Part shown: positions 16,106-24,754 of the stretch, in pieces
Layout of the letters: every line of letters begins with the position of its first letter
Position numbering within the stretch: position 1 is the first letter of the stretch
From: an uncultured Christensenella sp.
Lineage (GTDB): Bacteria; Bacillota; Clostridia; Christensenellales; UBA1242
Direction: 5' to 3'
DNA length: 41,492 bases
Assembly: GCA_905195085.1 (NCBI GenBank)
Contig: CAJJUK010000008.1
Span: 1 to 41,492, forward strand
Made by a program: the position numbers and the translations under genes
The notes under the pieces: model-generated
The model's database searches: none
What the model was told of the DNA's origin: nothing
What the model saw: the letters and a program-made list of their open reading frames with translations, nothing else

Positions 16106-18056
16106 ACTTGAAAGAATGAAAGAGTTGGTTGATGTCATTTTGATGCACAACCGAAATTATTATGAACTTGACAATCCAACCATTTCGGATAAGGAATATG
16201 ACAAACTCTATGACGAACTTGTTGACCTTGAAAAAGAAACTGGTGTTGTGCTTTCAAACTCTCCAACACAGAGAGTCGGCGGAGATGTGCTTGACAAATT
16301 TGTCAAGAAAAAACATGCTGTTCGTCTTTATTCAATGGGCAAGGTGCGCTCTTTTGACGAGCTTAGAACTTTCTTCTCTGACATGAAAAAATATGTCAAA
16401 AATCCAACTTTTGCTGTGGAATATAAGTTTGACGGCTTGACCATTGTGACGGAATATGTTGATGGGAAATACGTCAGTGCAACGACTCGTGGGAACGGTG
16501 AGATTGGGGAAGATGTGACAGAACAAGTCAGAACAATCAAAAGTGTTCCGCTGGAGATTCCTTTCAAAGGCAGATTGATTTTGCAAGGCGAAGGAATGAT
16601 GACCAATTCAAGTTTTAGGCGTTATAACAGAACTGCAGAAGAACCTTTGAAAAACCCAAGAAATGGGGTTGCTGGAGCAATCAGAAATCTTGACCCTAAA
16701 GAAACAGCAAAAAGACAACTGGATTATTTTTGTTATGCCGTTTTGCTTTCTGAAGGAAAAACTTTCAAAACTCAAGAAGAAATGCACGAATTTATCAAAG
16801 AAAATGGTTTTAAAACCGGCGATTTCTTCAAGGTTGTCAAAACTGAGGCGGAGGCGGAAGCCATCATCAATCAAATCGATGCTCAAAAATCCAATCTTGA
16901 TGTCATGATCGATGGGGCGGTGGTTAAACTTAACGAAATTGCTCCTCGTGAAGAGATTGGATATACAAACAAGTTTCCTAAATGGGCAAGAGCATATAAG
17001 TTTGAAGCGGAAGAAGTTTCAACAATGCTTAATGATGTGGTTTGGCAAGTTGGAAGAAGCGGGAAAGTTTCTCCAACTGCAATCTTGGAACCTGTGGACC
17101 TTGCTGGTGCGACAATTTCAAGAGCAACGCTCAACAACATTGAAGACATAAGAAAGAAAAATGTCTTTTTGAAAAGCAGGGTTTTCATCAGACGTAGCAA
17201 CGAGGTTATTCCTGAAGTGCTGGGGCTTGCTGAGAAATATGACTTTTCAGAAGTTATTGAAGAGCCGAAAGTTTGTCCATGTTGCCAAACTCCATTGGTT
17301 AAAAAAGGACCTTTGATTTTCTGTCCAAATCATGACAATTGCAAAGAACAAATTGTTGCAAGGCTCGTTCATTTTGTTGAGAGAGAAGCATTCAACATTG
17401 AAGGTCTTTCCGAAAAAACAATCATTCAGTTTTATGATGATTTGGGGCTTAGACATTATTCTGACCTTTACAAACTCACAAAAGAACAACTTGTTGGACT
17501 TGAGAAGTTTAAGGATAAAAAAGCAGAAAATGTGCTTAAAAGTTTGGAAAAAAGCAAACATATTGAACTTTTCAGATTTATTTATGGCATCGGCATCAGC
17601 GAAGTTGGAATCAAGACTGCAAAAGATTTGGCAAAAACTTTCAAAACCTTTGAAAACTTCAAAAATGCTTCATTTGAAGATTTGGTTGCTGTTGAAGACA
17701 TTGGTGACATCATTGCTGGCAACATTGTTGAATTTTTCAAAGATGGAAACAACTTGAACGAAATTGAAAGACTTTTTGGTGTCGGAGTGGTTATCTTGGA
17801 AGAAAGTGCGCCTAAATCGGACAGACTTTCTGGAATGACTTTTGTTTTGACTGGGACTCTTCCAAATTATTCGCGCTCTGACATGACAAAACTTATCGAA
17901 GAAAATGGTGGAAAAACTGCATCTTCTGTTTCAAAAAACACGACCTATGTTTTGGCAGGTGAAGAAGCGGGAAGTAAACTTGACAAAGCAAAATCACTTG
18001 GCATTCCAATTTTGAGTGAAAGCGAGTTTGTATCTAAATTTCTTGATATTGAATAA
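16098..18056 (+). CDS. ligA: NAD-dependent DNA ligase LigA
   Basis: The 652-residue ligase starts at ATG 16098 behind GGAGGCGG inside the pcrA end. Order: Ia domain for NAD binding (NYYELDNPTISDKEYD), adenylation domain with catalytic Lys110 in KFDG, OB fold, four-Cys zinc finger (CPCC ... C ... C), helix-hairpin-helix repeats (IYGIGISEVG, VEDIGDIIAGNI) and a C-terminal BRCT domain (GMTFVLTGTL). It seals nicks in replication and repair. Length is normal. Confidence 0.97.
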   Translation: MDKLERMKELVDVILMHNRNYYELDNPTISDKEYDKLYDELVDLEKETGVVLSNSPTQRVGGDVLDKFVKKKHAVRLYSMGKVRSFDELRTFFSDMKKYVKNPTFAVEYKFDGLTIVTEYVDGKYVSATTRGNGEIGEDVTEQVRTIKSVPLEIPFKGRLILQGEGMMTNSSFRRYNRTAEEPLKNPRNGVAGAIRNLDPKETAKRQLDYFCYAVLLSEGKTFKTQEEMHEFIKENGFKTGDFFKVVKTEAEAEAIINQIDAQKSNLDVMIDGAVVKLNEIAPREEIGYTNKFPKWARAYKFEAEEVSTMLNDVVWQVGRSGKVSPTAILEPVDLAGATISRATLNNIEDIRKKNVFLKSRVFIRRSNEVIPEVLGLAEKYDFSEVIEEPKVCPCCQTPLVKKGPLIFCPNHDNCKEQIVARLVHFVEREAFNIEGLSEKTIIQFYDDLGLRHYSDLYKLTKEQLVGLEKFKDKKAENVLKSLEKSKHIELFRFIYGIGISEVGIKTAKDLAKTFKTFENFKNASFEDLVAVEDIGDIIAGNIVEFFKDGNNLNEIERLFGVGVVILEESAPKSDRLSGMTFVLTGTLPNYSRSDMTKLIEENGGKTASSVSKNTTYVLAGEEAGSKLDKAKSLGIPILSESEFVSKFLDIE

Positions 18057-18071
18057 TTTTTGTGTTATACT
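18043..18071 (+). promoter_or_regulatory. Promoter inside the ligA 3' end
   Basis: TTGATA (18043-18048), 17 bp, TATACT (18066-18071) with an extended TG. It would give the next two genes their own transcription start. Confidence 0.6.
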
Positions 18072-18089
18072 AATTATAGGAGTAAATTT

Positions 18090-18431
18090 ATGGCTCAATG
18101 TCCTGTTTGCAAACAAAAACTTTCAGTGGAAATGATGCCTATTGGAACAGAACCAGGTGAAAAGAAGAAAAAGCTCAAGATGGGTTCAATTTTGCCACAG
18201 ATAATATCGTGGTCAATTGATGCATCTTTGCGTGCCTCTGTTGGTTCTGGGCGTAGTCTTTATTTGACTTGCAACAATGCCGATTGTCCTGCTTGCTGGA
18301 AACCAACAAATCCAATTTATTTCAAAAACGGAGTGCTTGGACCAAGTCTTGTTGGTGACAGCACTGGAATCAGATTGACAATCATGCAGGGACAATATGT
18401 TAAAAGACCTAAACGCCGTGGAAGAAGATAA
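18090..18431 (+). CDS. Small basic zinc-ribbon protein
   Basis: The product has 113 residues from ATG 18090, chosen for the ATAGGAG site upstream (a longer frame begins inside the promoter). An N-terminal CPVC and a later C...CPAC motif (CNNADCPAC) can bind one zinc. The middle contains ISWSIDASLRASVGSGRS, and the tail RPKRRGRR is strongly basic, suggesting contact with nucleic acid. I do not recognise the family. It shares one base with the GNAT gene (TAATG), so the two are translationally coupled. Confidence 0.7.
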   Translation: MAQCPVCKQKLSVEMMPIGTEPGEKKKKLKMGSILPQIISWSIDASLRASVGSGRSLYLTCNNADCPACWKPTNPIYFKNGVLGPSLVGDSTGIRLTIMQGQYVKRPKRRGRR

Positions 18432-18961
18432 TGCACGAAATCATGAAAAATATTCATATAGGACCAGAGTTGGAAAGTGATTATAAAGGCGTTTATGATT
18501 TGATCAAAACTTCTTTTGCAACTGCCGAGCATAGCGATGGCACAGAACAAGATTTGGTTGAAAATTTGCGCAAAAGCAAAGCATACATTCCAGAACTTGC
18601 TTTGGTGGCAGAATGTGATCAAAGAATTGTTGGATATATTATGTTTACAAGGGTGAAAGTTGGACAAAAAACTGGTTTGGCTCTTGCACCACTTGCAGTT
18701 GCCCCAGATTTTCAAAAGCAAGGCGTTGGCTCCGCGTTGATAAATAAAGGGCATGAGATTGCAAAAAGATTGGGCTTTGAATTTTCTTTAGTCTTGGGAA
18801 GTGAGAAATATTATCCAAAATTTGGATATATATCAGCAAAAGATTATGGTGTCGAAATCCCGAAAGGCTTTCCATCTTCAAACTTTTTCATCAAACCACT
18901 TCAAAAGAATCTTAAATATGTTTCTGGGCAGGTTGTTTATCCGAAGGAGTTTGGATTGTAA
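18431..18961 (+). CDS. GNAT-family N-acetyltransferase (YhbS-like)
   Basis: The 176-residue product has the GNAT fold. Motif A is APLAVAPDFQKQGVGSAL with the acetyl-CoA loop Q-x-x-G-V-G, followed by LGFEFSLVLGSEKYYPKFGY typical of the YhbS group. The acceptor cannot be told from sequence. It starts on the last base of the preceding stop codon. An in-frame ATG at 18443 is a possible alternative. Confidence 0.85.
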   Translation: MHEIMKNIHIGPELESDYKGVYDLIKTSFATAEHSDGTEQDLVENLRKSKAYIPELALVAECDQRIVGYIMFTRVKVGQKTGLALAPLAVAPDFQKQGVGSALINKGHEIAKRLGFEFSLVLGSEKYYPKFGYISAKDYGVEIPKGFPSSNFFIKPLQKNLKYVSGQVVYPKEFGL

Positions 18962-18996
18962 AAATCAAAAAATAACAATTTTTATTGTCAAAACAC

Positions 18997-19025
18997 TTGA
19001 CAAGAAAGTGAAATATACTTATAAT
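18997..19025 (+). promoter_or_regulatory. str operon (rpsL) promoter
   Basis: Perfect TTGACA (18997-19002), 17 bp, perfect TATAAT (19020-19025). Transcription would begin near 19032, some 350 nt before rpsL. Confidence 0.9.
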
Positions 19026-19031
19026 TAGCAT

Positions 19032-19378
19032 GTGTTTCGTTGTCGGAAACCATGCTTAATTTTTTAAGCATAAACAAACAACAGGTGACGGGCTGATTTG
19101 AGTTTTCAGTTTCAGCGCAGTTTGATTGAGTTCAAGCGACAGGAAAAGGGTTACAAACCTCACCGATTTGAAGAACAATTCTTCAAAGTTGCAAAGACAG
19201 GAATGTTTCTGTCAAAATGCAATTGTGTTGTTCATGTTTAACATAAAAGCATTTTTTCATTGACACGGAAACCCGTGTCTTTTTTATGAAGACACAAGAA
19301 TAACACAAATAAAATTGTGTCTTCTTATGACAAATCCAATTCATGATTTAAAACTGAAAATCTACAAAAGGAGATATG
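19032..19378 (+). ncRNA. Long structured leader RNA of the rpsL operon
   Basis: This gap of about 420 bases holds no convincing gene but folds well. Visible elements: hairpin ATGCTTAA/TTAAGCAT (19052-19071); a closing stem GGTGA/TCACC (19084-19088 with 19160-19164) enclosing hairpins GCTGA/TCAGC (19092-19116), CGC-TTGA/TCAA-GCG (19116-19138) and GGTT/AACC (19149-19159); a 9-bp hairpin TTTGAAGAA/TTCTTCAAA (19167-19187); GACAG/CTGTC (19196-19213); AAAATGC/GCATTTT (19214-19255); then a terminator at 19262-19285 and a 10-bp hairpin at 19288-19324. It does not match any riboswitch or ribosomal leader I know. It could regulate rpsL by attenuation or be a separate small RNA of about 250 nt. Confidence 0.6.
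19262..19285 (+). terminator. Attenuator-like terminator in the rpsL leader
   Basis: GACACGG pairs with CCGTGTC (7 bp, loop AAAC) and runs into six T. It lies about 95 bp before rpsL. Its right arm GTGTCTT (19275-19281) can instead pair with AAGACAC (19289-19295), and that segment can in turn pair in GAAGACACAA/TTGTGTCTTC (19288-19297 with 19315-19324), giving mutually exclusive structures. Confidence 0.8.
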
Positions 19379-19381
19379 AAC

Positions 19382-19762
19382 ATGCCTACATTTAACCAAC
19401 TCATTAGAAATGGAAGAAAATCATTTGAGAAAAAGAAAAAGGCTCCACTTCTTGAAGAATGTCCTCAAAAGCGTGGTGTTTGCTTGTCTGTTAGAACAGC
19501 AACTCCTAAGAAGCCTAACTCTGCTCTTAGAAAAATTGCCAGAGTAAAACTTTCAAATGGTCAAGAAGGAACATGCTACATTCCTGGTGTTGGACACAAC
19601 TTGCAAGAACACAGCGTCGTTCTTGTTCGTGGCGGACGTGTTAAGGACCTTCCTGGTGTGCGTTATCACATCATTCGTGGAACTCTTGACACTGCTGGTG
19701 TTGCAAACAGAAAACAAAGCCGTTCCAAATATGGTGCAAAAAGACCTAAAGCAGGTAAGTAA
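19382..19762 (+). CDS. rpsL: 30S ribosomal protein S12
   Basis: The 126-residue protein starts at the second ATG (19382, MPTFNQLIRNG), as in other S12. AAAGGAG is 8 bases before this ATG and only 2 before the ATG at 19376. Signatures are CPQKRGVC, TPKKPNSALRK (site of streptomycin-resistance mutations), GHNLQEHSVVLVRGG and KQSRSKYGAKRPK. It sits at the decoding centre. It is the first gene of the str operon, behind the structured leader. Confidence 0.97.
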   Translation: MPTFNQLIRNGRKSFEKKKKAPLLEECPQKRGVCLSVRTATPKKPNSALRKIARVKLSNGQEGTCYIPGVGHNLQEHSVVLVRGGRVKDLPGVRYHIIRGTLDTAGVANRKQSRSKYGAKRPKAGK

Positions 19763-19927
19763 TCTGCACAAACTGCTCATTTTTGATGTCTATTCAAAAT
19801 TGTGCTTTAATGGTTTGATTACTTGCCACGGTCATTAATGACAATTCGCTTGCCAAGTTGTGGGCGAAGGGTGGTTGGTTTTCAAATGTATTAACTATCA
19901 AAATTTTTTAAAAGGAGAGTAAAACCA
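19763..19927 (+). promoter_or_regulatory. rpsL-rpsG intercistronic region
   Basis: The 165-nt spacer is long for an operon of this compactness. It can form GTCATTAATGAC (self-complementary) and TTCGC/GCGAA hairpins. In E. coli the corresponding spacer is the S7 repressor site; whether that applies here is inference. AAAGGAGAG for rpsG closes it. Confidence 0.35.
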
Positions 19928-20401
19928 ATGCCAAGAAGAAATAGTGCGGTTAAGAAAGATGTTTTACCAGATCCAATTTATAACAACAAGGTTGTCACAA
20001 AACTTATCAATCAAGTTATGTTGAGTGGAAAGAAAGGCCTTGCTCAAAGAATTGTTTATGGTGCTTTCGATATTATTAAAGAAAAAACAAGCTTGGAACC
20101 TCTTGATGTTTGCCTCACAGCAATTGAAAATGTTAAACCTATGCTTGAAACAAAAGGACGTAGAGTTGGTGGTGCAACTTACCAAGTTCCTATGGAAATC
20201 CGTCCTGAAAGAAGACAAACTCTTGCTATTCGTTGGATTGTTAACAATGCTAGAAAGAGAACTGGCGAAAGAAATATGGATGAAAAACTTGCTGGTGAAC
20301 TTATTGATGCTTACAACAATACTGGTGCTTCAATCAAAAAGCGTGACGAAATGCACAGAATGGCTGAAGCTAACAAGGCTTTTGCACATTATAAGTGGTA
20401 A
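19928..20401 (+). CDS. rpsG: 30S ribosomal protein S7
   Basis: The 157-residue protein starts MPRRNSAVKKD and contains GGATYQVPMEIRPERR and ALRW-like AIRWIVNNARKR, the rRNA-binding signatures of S7, and ends AHYKW. It nucleates assembly of the 30S head. AAAGGAGAG precedes the ATG. Second gene of the str operon. Confidence 0.97.
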   Translation: MPRRNSAVKKDVLPDPIYNNKVVTKLINQVMLSGKKGLAQRIVYGAFDIIKEKTSLEPLDVCLTAIENVKPMLETKGRRVGGATYQVPMEIRPERRQTLAIRWIVNNARKRTGERNMDEKLAGELIDAYNNTGASIKKRDEMHRMAEANKAFAHYKW

Positions 20402-20406
20402 GAGAT

Positions 20407-20565
20407 ATGTATTACGACAAATCAAAATTTGAAGGTTATCAAAAATTAGTCAAATCTGTGCAAGAAAGACGGGTTGAAACTGACCAAAAAGGTGATAATC
20501 TTTCCGTGCCTAAGCAAATCTATCAACATAGACACGGCAAAATTCAAGAAGATAGAGAAAAATAA
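20407..20565 (+). CDS. 52-residue ORF between rpsG and fusA
   Basis: A short frame opens with ATG 20407, five bases after the rpsG stop, and ends at TAA 20563-20565, 15 bases before fusA. The product (MYYDKSKFEGYQKLVKS...) is hydrophilic, rich in Lys, Gln and Glu, with a His/Arg patch near the C-terminus (IYQHRHGK) and no membrane segment. The ribosome binding site is weak (GGTAAGAG), consistent with coupling to rpsG. I do not recognise it. Filling the rpsG-fusA gap almost exactly argues for a real small gene. Confidence 0.55.
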   Translation: MYYDKSKFEGYQKLVKSVQERRVETDQKGDNLSVPKQIYQHRHGKIQEDREK

Positions 20566-20580
20566 TTAAGGAGAAAAAAT

Positions 20581-22656
20581 ATGGCTACAAACCTAGAATT
20601 GACCAGAAATGTTGGTATTATGGCTCACATCGATGCTGGTAAGACAACAACTACTGAAAGAATTTTGTTCTATACTGGTAAGAACCATAAAATAGGTGAA
20701 GTTCATGATGGTGCTGCAACTATGGACTGGATGGCTCAAGAACAAGAAAGAGGCATCACAATCACTTCTGCCTGCACAACATGTTTCTGGAAAGGTCACA
20801 AAATCAACATCATCGACACTCCAGGACACGTTGACTTCACTGTTGAAGTTGAACGTTCTTTGAAAGTTCTTGATGGTGCTGTTCTTGTGCTTTCAGCTCG
20901 TGACAAAGTTCAACCTCAGACTGAAACTGTTTGGCGTCAATCTACAAAATACAAAGTTCCAACAATCATCTATGTCAACAAAATGGACAGAGATGCTGCC
21001 GATTTTTATGGCTGTGTTGACTCAATTAGAGATAGATTGAAAACAAATCCTCTTGCCATTCAAATGCCAATTGGAGAAGCTGATACTTTCAGTGGAATTA
21101 TTGACCTTTTGACAATGAAAGCAGAAGTTTATGAAGATGACCTCGGAACAAAGATTGATGTTATTGACATTCCAGAAGAATATAAAGCAAAAGCTCAACA
21201 ACTTCATGATGAAATGATTGAAAAAATTGTTGAAACTGATGATGCTTTGCTTGAAAAATATTTTGAAGGTGCAGAAATCACACTTGATGAACTTAAGAAA
21301 GCTTTGAGAAAAGCAACTATTGCAAGAACAATCGTTCCAGTTCTTTGTGGTTCTTCATACAAAAACAAGGGTGTTCAAATGCTTTTGGATGCTATGGTGG
21401 AATATCTTCCATCTCCACTTGATATTGACCACATTGAAGGTGTTAACCCAGACACTGGAGAAACAGAAACAAGAGCACCAAGCGAAGATGCTCCATTTGC
21501 TGGTCTTGCATTCAAGATCATGACAGACCCATTTGTTGGTCGTCTTGCGTTCTTCAGAGTTTACTCTGGAAAATTGACCGCTGGCTCTTATGTTTACAAC
21601 TCAAACAAGGGTGAAAAAGAAAGAGTTGGTCGTCTTATCAGAATGCACGCAAATCAAAGAGAAGAAATCAAAGAAGTTGGCGCTGGTGACATTGCTGCTA
21701 TCGTTGGTCTTAAGGACACAATCACAGGAGAAACTCTTTGTGATGAAAAAAATCCAATTGTTCTTGAAAGCATGGAATTCCCAGAACCAGTTATTAAGGT
21801 TGCTATCGAACCTAAAACAAAATTGATGCAAGAAAAGATGGTTCTTGCTCTTGTTAAACTTGCAGAAGAAGACCCAACTTTCAAAACATACACAGATCAA
21901 GAAACTGGACAAACTATCATCGCTGGTATGGGCGAACTTCACCTTGAAATCATCGTTGACAGATTGCTTCGTGAATTTAAAGTTGAAGCAAACGTTGGTA
22001 AACCACAAGTTGCTTACAAAGAAACAATCAGAAAAGCAACTCGTGCAGAAGGCAAGTTTGTTAGACAGTCTGGTGGTAAGGGACAATACGGTCACTGCGT
22101 TATTGAAATGGAACCTCTTGAACCAGGTGCAGGATATGTCTTTGAAGATAAGACTGTTGGCGGATCTATTCCAAAAGAATACATTCAACCAATTAACAAT
22201 GGTATTCAAGAAGCAAGCAAAAATGGTGTTATTGCAGGATATGAAACTGTTGACTTCAAGGTTACTGTTGTTGATGGTTCTTACCATGAAGTTGACTCTT
22301 CTGAAATGGCATTTAAGATTGCTGGTTCTATGGCATTCAAAGAAGGTGCTTTGAAGGCTAATCCAGTTCTTCTTGAACCTATCATGAAAGTTCAAGTTGA
22401 AGTTCCAGATGACTATCTTGGAACAGTTATGGGCAACTTGACATCTCGTCGTGGAATTTTGACAGGAAACGAGTCAAAACCAGGCGTGCAAGTTGTTAAT
22501 GCTGAAGTTCCACTTGGAGAAATGTTTGGTTATGCAACTGACTTGCGTTCTCAAACACAAGGCCGTGGAACATTCACAATGGAATTCTTGAAATATTCAG
22601 AAGTTCCAAAGAATATTGCTGAAACAATTGTTGGTCAGCGTAAAAAACAAGCATAA
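20581..22656 (+). CDS. fusA: Elongation factor G
   Basis: The 691-residue GTPase drives tRNA-mRNA translocation and ribosome recycling. G1 is AHIDAGKTTTTER, G3 DTPGHVDFT, G4 NKMD. Later domains include GMGELHLEIIVDRLLREF and the domain V ending SEVPKNIAETIVG. AAGGAG lies 9 bases upstream. No second paralogue is seen here. Third conserved gene of the str operon. Confidence 0.98.
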   Translation: MATNLELTRNVGIMAHIDAGKTTTTERILFYTGKNHKIGEVHDGAATMDWMAQEQERGITITSACTTCFWKGHKINIIDTPGHVDFTVEVERSLKVLDGAVLVLSARDKVQPQTETVWRQSTKYKVPTIIYVNKMDRDAADFYGCVDSIRDRLKTNPLAIQMPIGEADTFSGIIDLLTMKAEVYEDDLGTKIDVIDIPEEYKAKAQQLHDEMIEKIVETDDALLEKYFEGAEITLDELKKALRKATIARTIVPVLCGSSYKNKGVQMLLDAMVEYLPSPLDIDHIEGVNPDTGETETRAPSEDAPFAGLAFKIMTDPFVGRLAFFRVYSGKLTAGSYVYNSNKGEKERVGRLIRMHANQREEIKEVGAGDIAAIVGLKDTITGETLCDEKNPIVLESMEFPEPVIKVAIEPKTKLMQEKMVLALVKLAEEDPTFKTYTDQETGQTIIAGMGELHLEIIVDRLLREFKVEANVGKPQVAYKETIRKATRAEGKFVRQSGGKGQYGHCVIEMEPLEPGAGYVFEDKTVGGSIPKEYIQPINNGIQEASKNGVIAGYETVDFKVTVVDGSYHEVDSSEMAFKIAGSMAFKEGALKANPVLLEPIMKVQVEVPDDYLGTVMGNLTSRRGILTGNESKPGVQVVNAEVPLGEMFGYATDLRSQTQGRGTFTMEFLKYSEVPKNIAETIVGQRKKQA

Positions 22657-22793
22657 CAAAGATTTTTAGTGCAATTTAGCTTTTTTGCTTAAATACAAAA
22701 CTGATCTTTGAAAATGACAACTTGATTGTCTGTGAAAAGTTAGGTTGTCGATAATTTATTTTGAAAAAAAATTATAAAAATGCTTAAATTGTT

Positions 22794-22821
22794 TTGACAT
22801 TTTCAAAATATATGGTAAAAT
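22794..22821 (+). promoter_or_regulatory. tuf promoter
   Basis: TTGACA (22794-22799), 16 bp, TAAAAT (22816-22821) with extended TG. It lets tuf be transcribed independently of the rest of the operon; I see no clear terminator after fusA. Confidence 0.75.
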
Positions 22822-22854
22822 ATCACAGTAAAACATAAAAAGGAGATTATTAAA

Positions 22855-24057
22855 ATGGCTACAGGAAAATATGATAATACCAAACCACACGTTAACGTTG
22901 GAACAATTGGCCACGTTGACCACGGTAAAACAACTCTTACTGCTGCTATTACAATGTATAGTGCTGCAAAGGGTTACGCTCAAAAAATGAGATATGACGA
23001 AATTGATAAGGCGCCAGAAGAAAAGGCAAGAGGAATCACAATCAACACTGCACACGTTGAATATCAAACAGACAAACGTCACTATGCACACGTTGACTGT
23101 CCTGGACACGCTGACTATGTTAAAAACATGATCACTGGTGCTGCTCAGATGGACGGTGCCATCCTCGTTGTTGCTGCAACTGATGGTCCTATGCCTCAAA
23201 CAAGAGAACACATCTTGCTTGCTAGACAGGTTGGTGTTCCATACATCGTTGTATTTATGAACAAAACAGATCAAGTTGACGATCCAGAACTTTTGGACCT
23301 TGTTGAAATGGAAATCAGAGAACTTTTGACAGAATATGGTTTCCCAGGAGACAAGACGCCTATCATCAAAGGTTCAGCTTTGAAAGCTTTGGAAGCTGCA
23401 CAAGCAGGAAACATTGAAGATCCAGCTTGCAAATGTATTCAAGAACTTCTTGATGCTTTGGACACATATATCCCAGAACCAGAAAGAGATACAGACAAAC
23501 CTTTCCTTATGCCTGTTGAAGACGTTTTCACAATCACTGGACGTGGAACTGTTGCAACTGGTAGAATTGAAAGAGGAACTGTTAAACTTAACGATGTTGT
23601 TGAAATCGTTGGTTTGGGTGCTAAGAAGCAAACAGTTGTAACTGGAATTGAAATGTTTAGAAAGACTGTTGACGAAGGAATCGCAGGATTCAACGTTGGT
23701 ATTCTTCTTCGTGGTATCCAAAGAACAGAAATCGAAAGAGGACAAGTTCTTTGCAAACCAGGTTCAATTCACCCACACACAAAATTTGCTGCTGAAGTTT
23801 ATGTTTTGAAGAAAGAAGAAGGCGGACGTCATACTCCATTCTTCAATGGTTACAGACCACAATTCTATTTCAGAACAACAGACGTTACAGGAACAATTGA
23901 ACTTCCTGCAGGCGTTGAAATGGTTATGCCTGGCGACAATGTTAAGATGACAATCACTCTTAACAAAGAAATCGCTATCGAACAAGGACTTCGTTTCGCT
24001 ATCCGTGAAGGTGGCAGAACAGTTGGTTCCGGAGTTGTTTCTCAAATTATTGAATAA
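22855..24057 (+). CDS. tuf: Elongation factor Tu
   Basis: The 400-residue GTPase carries aminoacyl-tRNA to the ribosome. G1 is GHVDHGKTT, switch II DCPGHADY, G4 NKTD (many homologues have NKCD). The protein ends SGVVSQIIE. AAAAGGAG precedes the ATG. It has its own promoter and a strong terminator, fitting very high expression. Confidence 0.98.
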   Translation: MATGKYDNTKPHVNVGTIGHVDHGKTTLTAAITMYSAAKGYAQKMRYDEIDKAPEEKARGITINTAHVEYQTDKRHYAHVDCPGHADYVKNMITGAAQMDGAILVVAATDGPMPQTREHILLARQVGVPYIVVFMNKTDQVDDPELLDLVEMEIRELLTEYGFPGDKTPIIKGSALKALEAAQAGNIEDPACKCIQELLDALDTYIPEPERDTDKPFLMPVEDVFTITGRGTVATGRIERGTVKLNDVVEIVGLGAKKQTVVTGIEMFRKTVDEGIAGFNVGILLRGIQRTEIERGQVLCKPGSIHPHTKFAAEVYVLKKEEGGRHTPFFNGYRPQFYFRTTDVTGTIELPAGVEMVMPGDNVKMTITLNKEIAIEQGLRFAIREGGRTVGSGVVSQIIE

Positions 24058-24071
24058 TTGTAGAAATATAA

Positions 24072-24102
24072 AAAAGGCTTTGGTTAATCAAAGTCTTTTT
24101 TT
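24072..24102 (+). terminator. tuf terminator
   Basis: AAGGCTTTG pairs with CAAAGTCTT (one wobble) around GTTAAT, followed by eight T. Confidence 0.85.
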
Positions 24103-24219
24103 TGTTTCAATTAATAAACATTATATAATATAAAATATTTATTGTTGTTCCAGTTAGAGTGACCAAAATAACTTTACAAATTATCTTTGTTTGTGCTAAT
24201 CTTAATTTAAGAGGAAATT

Positions 24220-24684
24220 ATGAATAAGAAAAAATTAGCTATTGCATTAAATGTTGTAGGAATTCTTTTTGCTGTTGGTGGTTTAGCTTTGGCTGGATAT
24301 GAAATCTATGTCATTTTTGCCATCAAACCTGACTCAATAATGAATAATATCATTTTTGCTGTAATTGGCGGAGTGTTGTTGGTTCTTGGACTTATTTTAT
24401 ATGGTGTAGGCAAAAGTTTAAAGAAAAATGTTTGTTCAAAGTGCGGAACAACATTAAAATTGTGTGATTACGAGTGGGTTTTGGAACAATTATACAACAC
24501 TTATGCACCGGACAATTCTTTCGCAAATCAAATTGCATCGTATAAAATTACTGCGTATTGCCCTAAATGTGGAAAGGCGAGAGTTTATCATCAAGATTTT
24601 ATCGCAACGGATTATCGAACTGGAACACAGAATAATACTCAGCAAATGATAGAAGAATGGTGTAAAACAAAATTTGGACATTAA
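24220..24684 (+). CDS. Two-TM protein with zinc ribbon
   Basis: The 154-residue product has two membrane helices (about residues 7-33 and 42-66), then a cytoplasmic-looking domain with CSKCG and CPKCG pairs about 45 residues apart, able to hold one zinc. The ATG follows AAGAGGAAATT. The family is not recognised. Its topology resembles the protein at 2852-3313 without obvious sequence identity. It appears to be a single gene, since the following sepF unit has its own promoter. Confidence 0.72.
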   Translation: MNKKKLAIALNVVGILFAVGGLALAGYEIYVIFAIKPDSIMNNIIFAVIGGVLLVLGLILYGVGKSLKKNVCSKCGTTLKLCDYEWVLEQLYNTYAPDNSFANQIASYKITAYCPKCGKARVYHQDFIATDYRTGTQNNTQQMIEEWCKTKFGH

Positions 24685-24708
24685 AATGTGTTCCAGATTT
24701 TAATTTGT

Positions 24709-24738
24709 TTGCGTATAGAAAACTGATTGTGTTAAAAT
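24709..24738 (+). promoter_or_regulatory. sepF operon promoter
   Basis: TTGCGT (24709-24714), 18 bp and TAAAAT (24733-24738), followed by the AGAGGT site of sepF. Confidence 0.5.
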
Positions 24739-24754
24739 AAATAGAGGTATTTCT

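Noticed and set aside
18974..18987. ACAAT/ATTGT hairpin after the acetyltransferase as a terminator
   Set aside because: Short AT stem with no T-run after it; it lies just before the rpsL promoter.
19032..19285. Known RNAs (T-box, common riboswitches, SRP RNA, RNase P, tmRNA) as explanation for the rpsL leader
   Set aside because: The diagnostic conserved motifs of these families, such as the T-box sequence or the SRP domain IV GGAAG loop context, are not present. This is judged by eye only.
21601..22395. Long minus-strand reading frames opposite fusA, fakA (1384-2256) and pcrA (15311-16150)
   Set aside because: They are antisense to strongly supported genes, have no ribosome binding site, and are rich in Phe, Asn, Ser and Cys, as expected from reading the opposite strand of AT-rich coding DNA.
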